Source of the DNA: Zygnema cylindricum
Lineage: Eukaryota > Streptophyta > Zygnematophyceae > Zygnematales > Zygnemataceae
Direction of reading: 5' to 3'
Assembly: GCA_037447655.1 (NCBI GenBank)
Contig: JBBHKE010003125.1
Span: 295,316-346,045, forward strand
Length of the DNA: 50,730 nucleotides
Shown here: positions 44,850-50,730 of the stretch, one piece after another
Layout of the letters: each line of letters begins with the position of its first letter
Position numbering within the stretch: the stretch's first letter is position 1
Position numbers and translations under genes: made by a program
Notes under the pieces: model-generated
Seen by the model: the letters and a program-made list of their open reading frames with translations, nothing else
Databases searched by the model: none
Told to the model about the DNA's origin: nothing

Positions 44850-45127
44850 GAACCCATTTTTTTAGCGCACATTCATATGCATGCGCGTATAATTTATAAT
44901 TAATTTTGAATATTTTCAAGTAAAAAGGTACAAATTTGTACGGTCTGACATCATCCGTACACCACATTAATTATATATTGTTGTACTTTTGGTCTTGACG
45001 CTATTTTGTACGGAACCTCAATTAAAGTCAAGGAAAAATTAAAATCACGTTTACTATTTTTGGAACAAAATCAAAATTTTAAGAACCCAAATTAGTGTCG
45101 TTGAGACTAATAACGATGCGCGGTGTA

Positions 45128-45478
45128 GTTTGTCAGCTTTTGGTCTGGTCGATCGTGACAAAACTTTCACCGACCTAGGGCTAGAGCCTTCGGTCTGGGT
45201 GTCGTATGAATTAACGGTACTCTACAGTAATGGAGATGAAAAACACGTCATACCATTAAAACACTTGATTATAAAGACACGTGTGTTTCATATCTGTTGG
45301 GGTTGGACCTGTGGAGTCGCGTTCCACCTTATGGGTTGTGTCTTTAAGTCCAGCTGTCACAGTTTACCTACTGGTTTTGTGGTTAAGGATCAAACTGATA
45401 ACTCGGTCTCCGTACGGATTGAGGAGAATGGGAGAAAAGTTATTTTGGCTGTATCACAATATCTTTATCATCTGTAGC
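45128..45478 (+). other. Open frame at right flank of the pogo-like element
   Basis: An open frame of ~115 codons (LGLEPSVWVSYELTVLYSNG ...) begins at the element border and stops at about 45477. No ATG near its start and no family recognised. It is in phase with the open frame that ends at the left border (28662-28890) if the element is removed. Confidence 0.3.
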
Positions 45479-45830
45479 AAATAGAAACGATTTCAAAAGC
45501 CAAACGTTATTTATCTGGACGCTTCGATCGTTGTAACTTGAAGACCTACGTGTGTAGGAATCGATGGTGTCAGATGAGCCGCAAACATGGATACTAGCGG
45601 TGAAAACGTCAACGGGGTGTTTATTTGTTTGGCGTAGGTAAAAGATTTGCCTGGGGGTGGACGACGACATTCGAAAGTATCCCGTGGCTATCTTGCGACA
45701 AACAACAAGATTTCGGCTATTCGACAAAATATTACGACAGTAGAATGATAGCAAACTGACAATCGACATCCGGATCGAACGGGAATGCAACGAAACGCAT
45801 TCCAATGCAACGCACGCATTTCTGGATAAA

Positions 45831-46020
45831 GGTACGGCCCCATATAATTAGCGAGTTTACTTTGTATTGAAGCGAAGATTCTTCGTACATAGTTTTCAAA
45901 GTGGTGCCAGTGCGTAAGGGTACGACCTCATGTAGTTGTAACTTAGCAAACTTACTTTGTATTATACAGTAGCGCAAATTCTCCGTACATGGTTTCATGT
46001 AACAATGTGTCCCAATGTGT
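45831..46020. repeat. Two-copy ~90 bp tandem repeat
   Basis: Diverged copies start GGTACGGCCCCATA (45831) and GGTACGACCTCATG (45919) and share TTACTTTGTATT and CTCCGTACATGG / CTTCGTACATAG. Confidence 0.75.
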
Positions 46021-47128
46021 AACAAAGACATTGTTACTTAAGGCGCGGGAGGGGGGGGGTTGTTGCGAGGGTATGATTCGGATATGGTTGACAGGGAGTC
46101 ACAAATAGAGTTTGAAGGGTGTGTGTGTGTCGGCTCATAATTTAGAATACGGCTAGACAACATATAATAAAACATGACGTTTATTACATTTTATGAAGTC
46201 AATTTAGTCACACGGGAATTGCGTGTATACAATACATTAACATTTCTATGGTGATGTATACGAGAATTTTGCAAGAAGTGCGTCGCAAGTACTTTCTAAA
46301 TTTGTTGTATAAAAATGCAACCATTAATACGACATTTAAAGCGATGTTGGTAGTTGGGATTGGTCAAGGTCATTTTTTTAATGACGTGTGTCACATTGTC
46401 CTGTCATTTATAGAATGGTGAAAAAAAATAAATACAAGTGGTTTTGACTTTAGAAAAATTTGCTTTTGTGCAAACTTTGTGTCTACGGAATCGCTATTTT
46501 ATTTTCGTTCTCTCTCATTAATATTTTTTCCTTTATTGCAAATTGTCAACTATTTATCATAGGTTTTATATATTCATATATGTTAGCAAGTTGTTAAAGT
46601 CCCCATAAAGGCCATTCACCAACCTCACTCTGAGCATCACTGGACCCCTTGCACTCTCTTTTATCCTTCTATTTGTATGATCTGGTCCTACATTAGAGGG
46701 GTGGGTTAAAGCTAGTTTTTTACACTCTAATTTTGCGTCTTGTAAATATCCCCAAGATTCCTTTCCTTACGAAATAATCCTTGTATGTCGTACACCAAAT
46801 CACTAGTACTTTACTTTACTTTTTTGCTCACTTTACTTTGAGCAAACACTTTTTTACTTAAGGCCTGTCCAAGCAAATAAGATAGGCTCATTAGATTATG
46901 CTCCCTAAATTAGACGCGCTCACCTTTGTGTATGTGTGTTTGCATGAAAGAAAAGTATCACCACGAGACACTTTAGTTTGATCCTCTTTCGTGTTTTTTC
47001 CCCTATTTGGCCTTCTTTGTCCTTTGTCTTATGTGGTGTCCACTTCATCTCCTCTCGGAAGAAAGAATAAGGAGACATGGGCAAATTGTAAACATCTTAC
47101 AAACGAAAAAGAAAACATGTGAGTTTGG
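46021..47128. other. Spacer left of solo LTR D
   Basis: No gene recognised. Contains a G9 run near 46050 and a short (TG)n near 46120. Confidence 0.45.
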
Positions 47129-47311
47129 TGTTGATATTTGAGTATTTTATAGGTCTGTATTAGGATAGAAAAAGAGCTGAGGCGGTCTGCCTCTAACTCC
47201 CCTTTCCAAGCCCCCATACTTGTTGTAGTCACTGAAGGCTGGATAGGGAGCTAGAGCCATGGCTGCATAGGCTCTCTTGAGAAGACAGGGGGTAAATTAG
47301 GTAGACTTACC

Positions 47312-47400
47312 AAAAGTTAGTTGACGGACCCAGGAATTGATCCTGGTACCTACCGTCCGTCAATCCGCATTAGCAGTTAGCTCTAGCCATTATGTCTAAA
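47312..47400 (-). other. tRNA-like module antisense to solo LTR D
   Basis: Minus strand: A-box-like TGGCTAGAGC, then a T-arm-like hairpin CCAGG-ATCAATT-CCTGG (5 bp stem, 7 nt loop) containing a B-box-like GGATCAATTCC 46 nt downstream, and TTTT at the complement of 47312-47315. GACGGAC/GTCCGTC extends the hairpin outward. Confidence 0.5.
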
Positions 47401-47535
47401 ACAGATATTACGATATATAGGGTTTGACAAATATATAAATCGTTATATGTAGATTAATCCGTTTAACGGCTAATAGATACTTAGTACATAGATACAGTTT
47501 AATTTAGTACGAAGTACAGAATGGGGGCAGAACGG

Positions 47536-47628
47536 ATACCGCGCATTTGTTTCGATAGCGAAACAAATACCGCGCATTTGTTTCGACAGCGAAACAAATA
47601 CCGCGCATTTGTTTCGATAGCGAAACAA
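47536..47628. repeat. 31 bp hairpin repeat, three copies, inside LTR D
   Basis: Unit ATACCGCGCATTTGTTTCGA plus TAGCGAAACAA, with an 8 bp stem TTGTTTCG...CGAAACAA in each copy. LTRs B and C have one related inverted repeat here; A has none. Confidence 0.95.
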
Positions 47629-48644
47629 ATACCGCGCGTCGAATTTCAGCGGCTACGATTATAGCCGGTCTTGATCGGACGGCCACGATAGGCGCCGCGA
47701 TCACGGAAAAGGCATTTTTGGCGTTTTACGGTCTTTGTCACGTCAAGTGACACGTGGCGTGATAACATTGGACTACGGGAATTCCGGAGATTACAGGAAC
47801 TAATCCTGATTTGACACGTGTCGACATTTTGGCCATGTCGTACAATGGCCGTACAGAAAGTACACCGGCACCTGTACTTTTCTGTACGACACAGTAATTT
47901 GATTGGTGCCGTACTTCAGTAGATAGAGTTTTAGAGAGGGTATAGGACTTAGAAAATTTTGGGTAGGCAGCTGCCTCTCCCAGAGAGCACCCTGTATAAA
48001 TGGCAAACTTTGGCCAGCCATAACTATCAATTTACTTGACCATTTTCAGTGATTCTTTTTGCTGCTGACTCAGGGGAGTTCAGGCTACACAGGGGTGTAG
48101 TCGGTCAGAGTTTTTGTCTGCCAGGGTGGCTGTATTTCTAAGGGAAAGTCAAAGTGGGTGAATGTGTCCAAATCTCATATTCTAACTTTGCATTCTGTGG
48201 TGGAACTGACCACACAGAAAGTGTTATTTCACAGGGGTGAATCTATATTGGGGTTCTGACTGTCAAGGGGTCAGTCACTTGGGTTTATATTAACTTGGAG
48301 TCGGCACTATCTAGATAAGCTTCTTTTGGATCTGCATACTCTGAGGGCCAATGGAGGTCTCAGAGTTTCATTTGGATGGGCAAAAATAGGTTATTGTGAA
48401 GTACATTAAAGAGATAACGAAGTGAGCAAGAGAACTTATAGAAATTTGATTTTGAAGCTGTTATAATATGTTGTTTTAGTTGAATCCAAATTGGAAAGAA
48501 TCCGTATTGGGGCGTCAGCGCGCAACACAAAGAAGTTTGAAACGGAAAACAATTGTTGAAACTAAACGCTTTTGATTAGCCCACAGATGATGAACTTACC
48601 TCACTGGCGTGTAGCAAAGATAAGGCAAGGATAGGGTTACTGTA

Positions 48645-50050
48645 CGTCGTGTATCGCTATTAGCGTTAATATATTTTTTGCCGCTTAAAACGTCTTTTCT
48701 CCGTACACATTTGTCCGATTTTCAATTTGAAACAACCATTAAGAAGCTGGGATTTTTATCTTTCAATCAAAACCGCCAGACCCACAGTTCGACGTGTGTG
48801 TACGGATAAAAGGTGCTTTAAGTGGCAAAAAAAACATTAAGGGTGCGTCTATATGTGCCAAAGCAAGGGTTTATTTTCTGTCATTTTATTGTAAAACTTA
48901 GAGCCGTACCGCGTAAGTTTCAACTGTAAAAAAAAATAGAGAAAAGTAGAAGTACATTTCGCGTCATCATCGAGTTTAAAATGTACCGCATGTTGTTGTC
49001 TTGTGTTCTTTGACCCACGGCCACGCCAAAAAACGTCATCTTCAAAATTTTCTTCAAAACACAAGGAAGATGTGTTTTAAAACAAAGTATTTTTGAAAAA
49101 CAAATAGGAACACGTATTTGCACGTGTAATTTTTTTAACATAAATTTCAAACGAATTCAAGCGACGGTGAAAGGTACAATATTTTTTATTTTTTGTCCGT
49201 TTGTGTCCATCAAAGTACACAAGTTATTTTGTTTTGTCGCGTTTCGTTCAATACGGATTTTTCCATTTCCAGGGCTCTGAAAATTTAGATGCCATTTGAC
49301 GAAATAGTGAAAAATCTTTGAGGGCGCCCCAGCAAGTTGCACACGCCGCCTCTCTCACGCATCCTCGCATTCTCTCCTTCAAACTGCATGACTCCTTCAA
49401 ATTTCACTATTCCTTATCCTTTCGCGAGACGGCTTTTCGCTGACTGGAAGGAAATAGGAGAAACCGAATTACCAAAAAATATATATAATTATTGTGCTTA
49501 TTACGTCACACTTAATTTCCTGTGCAAATCGGTTATTCTAAAACCAAATTTAATTACGATTATTATTATTATTTTTATTTGTTTTTCTTTATTATCTTTA
49601 ATTCTTTACACAAGAATGAAATAATCAATGCAACCACTAGGAGTTAAAAAGAAGAATTAAATTAATGGTGATTAAATCAAATATGAGATTAGGTTTCTGT
49701 AATAAGAATAGAGATTCATTGCCAAAAAGGCAACCAAACAGGGAAAGCAGCGTCAGCCATGGACAATATCCATGGACAAAGGGTTGAAAAGGCAAATCTC
49801 TACAAATGTCACACAAAATTATGCGACGTCGGTGACTATTTTGAACAATTAGGTGCGTCATCACAGATCGCAGCCGTCACGGGCATTGTCACCGTATACA
49901 ATCGTCACACCCTTAAGTAACATTTTTTGTTTGTTACACATAGGGACACCCGAAATCCCGTTCCGCCGGATCTGCGCTAAAAAACAAAGTAATTGCCGTA
50001 AGTTTCAAGTACATGGAGACGCACCCTAACCCTAATAGCGATTCACGGTG
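48645..50050. mobile_element. TA-flanked MITE of 221 bp class, split by another element
   Basis: TA at 48643-48644 and 50051-50052. Left part to 48840 matches 21240-21460 (TCTTTTCTCCGTACACATTTG). The right terminus CCTAATAGCGATTCACGGTG follows the insertion at 50030. Confidence 0.75.
48841..50026. mobile_element. Harbinger-like non-autonomous element, 1186 bp
   Basis: Termini GGGTGCGTCT and its complement AGACGCACCC (the first bases of the left end continue ATATG, the right CCATG), flanked by a 3 bp duplication TAA (48838-48840 and 50027-50029). A TAA/TTA duplication with G-rich ends is characteristic of PIF/Harbinger. Short frames inside show no transposase. Confidence 0.7.
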
Positions 50051-50052
50051 TA

Positions 50053-50730
50053 GCGGTCGAGTGATAAGTTCAATCATTTTGACGGAGGTGGTCGGAAGTT
50101 TGGACCGTCAAGATTTGACAAATCTCTATGAGTTTCGAAGTGGCAGAAGATTTTGTACTTGATGACGTGTGCGCTTGCGCCCAACCAAAATGAGGCATGC
50201 AATTCAGTTTTATGAGATCAATAGGAATGTTTTCACTTTGCAGTTTTCACAATGCTTTCTCAAGTCAAAGGCAGTCAACATTATTTGCCGTCAACTCGTA
50301 CCAGAAACGTACGTGTTTGTCGTTTTTGCATCATCGTTTGCGCCAAGTAAACATCAATTCTCCGAAAAAGTATTTCCGATAATCGGTTTAATCGTCACAA
50401 ATGGACGGTCAGGATTTATACACGCGTGAAACCACGGGTGGATTGAGCGTGCCAGTTGTTTGAATAAGAATTCCATTGTCTACCGCCGTTTATGTGTAGT
50501 GATGAGAGCATGCACATTTTTTGCAGTCTGAGCAGCCGTTCTTGAGAACTCTAGCAGCAGCCGGATTATAAGAATAGCAGCGATTGCAGCGCATTCCAAG
50601 AACATCTTGAAGTGGCAGAAAAAAACGAACAATTTATGGCTTCCGTTGCAGTTGCAAAAGATACGCGCCAAGTCTCATCCCTTCGCAATGTTGGCAAAAG
50701 AATTGAAGCTCCGTCACCAGGAAACTTTGT
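50053..50730. other. Right end of window, nothing recognised
   Basis: Non-repetitive sequence with short frames only. No RNA gene or known domain seen. Confidence 0.45.

Larger units (their letters stand above)
28891..45125 (+). mobile_element. Large pogo/Tc1-like DNA transposon, split by copia C
   Basis: Flanked by TA (28889-28890 and 45126-45127), the target duplication of the Tc1/mariner/pogo superfamily. Left terminus CACCCCACATCGTTATTAGT, right terminus complement CACCGCGCATCGTTATTAGT, so the inverted repeats are about 25 bp. The interior holds a multi-exon DDE transposase pseudogene (39810-41585), a charged-protein reading frame (31237-32834 continued at 39159-39476), and hairpin-rich non-coding DNA. 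Total 16,235 bp; without copia C and one target duplication it would be about 9.9 kb. Both subterminal regions match the 538 bp MITEs. The whole-element call joins two ends 16 kb apart on the strength of matching termini, TA flanks and the transposase between them. Confidence 0.8.
47129..48370 (+). repeat. Solo LTR D of the copia B family
   Basis: 1242 bp, starts TGTTGATATTTG, ends CAGAGTTTCA, with a perfect target duplication TTTGG (47124-47128 and 48371-48375). No internal sequence, so it arose by recombination between two LTRs. It has a TATA-like TATAAA at 47995-48000, an ATG 20 nt before its end, and a threefold 31 bp repeat. Confidence 0.95.

Noticed and set aside
28891-45125. Giant mobile element (Starship or Maverick type)
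   Set aside because: No tyrosine recombinase, polymerase B or capsid-like genes; the DDE transposase, TA flanks and MITE relatives fit pogo/Tc1.
47312-47400. A genuine functional tRNA gene
   Set aside because: No complete cloverleaf with a paired acceptor stem can be drawn; only A/B boxes, a T-arm-like hairpin and a T-run are visible, so it is listed as tRNA-like.
49337-49624. 95-codon ORF inside the Harbinger-like element as a transposase
   Set aside because: Hydrophobic, AT-rich tail and no DDE or Myb-like motif.

Overview
This is a gene-poor, repeat-dense nuclear window from a eukaryote. Several things point to a streptophyte (a plant or charophyte-type green alga): the decayed remains of a plant-type receptor-like kinase, Ty1/copia elements with the usual plant Gag-PR-IN-RT-RNaseH order, a telo-box-like AAACCCTA just upstream of a possible small gene, and very long GGGA/GAGGGA purine tracts. 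I cannot name the species from sequence alone. No intact single-exon host gene is visible; nearly all recognisable coding sequence is transposon-derived and broken.

Layout. 1-1200: purine microsatellite. 1650-3102: receptor-kinase pseudogene, cut off by a minus-strand copia remnant (B, 3103 to about 6240) that keeps a 3' LTR, a gag remnant and scraps of RNase H. 6406-7439: LTR-like block, then a second purine tract. 8190-10140: a related LTR-like block carrying two inserted TA-flanked MITEs. 10255-16451: a full copia element (A) with perfect TATAT target duplications. 16528-18137: a long-inverted-repeat element. 20080-20518: purine tract. 21240-24882: a dense cluster of MITEs and hAT-like elements. 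About 26756-27384: a possible small minus-strand host gene. 28891-45125: a large pogo/Tc1-like DNA transposon flanked by TA, itself split by a second full copia element (C, 32835-39158). 47129-48370: a solo LTR (D) with perfect TTTGG duplications. 48645-50050: a MITE split by a Harbinger-like element with TAA duplications.

How the parts relate. The 16.2 kb pogo-like element carries a DDE transposase pseudogene, and its two ends match the two halves of the ~538 bp MITEs in the window. It is therefore the likely parent, or a close relative of the parent, of those MITEs. Its non-coding parts carry many short hairpins with TCGTCGCTGA arms, including four head-to-tail 142 bp units. The copia elements A, B, C and D are related lineages. 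They share two features I consider worth testing: a tRNA-like module (A box, B box, T-run) on the antisense strand of every LTR, and a Gag start codon exactly 20 nt before the LTR 3' end, so that the LTR encodes the first Gag residues.
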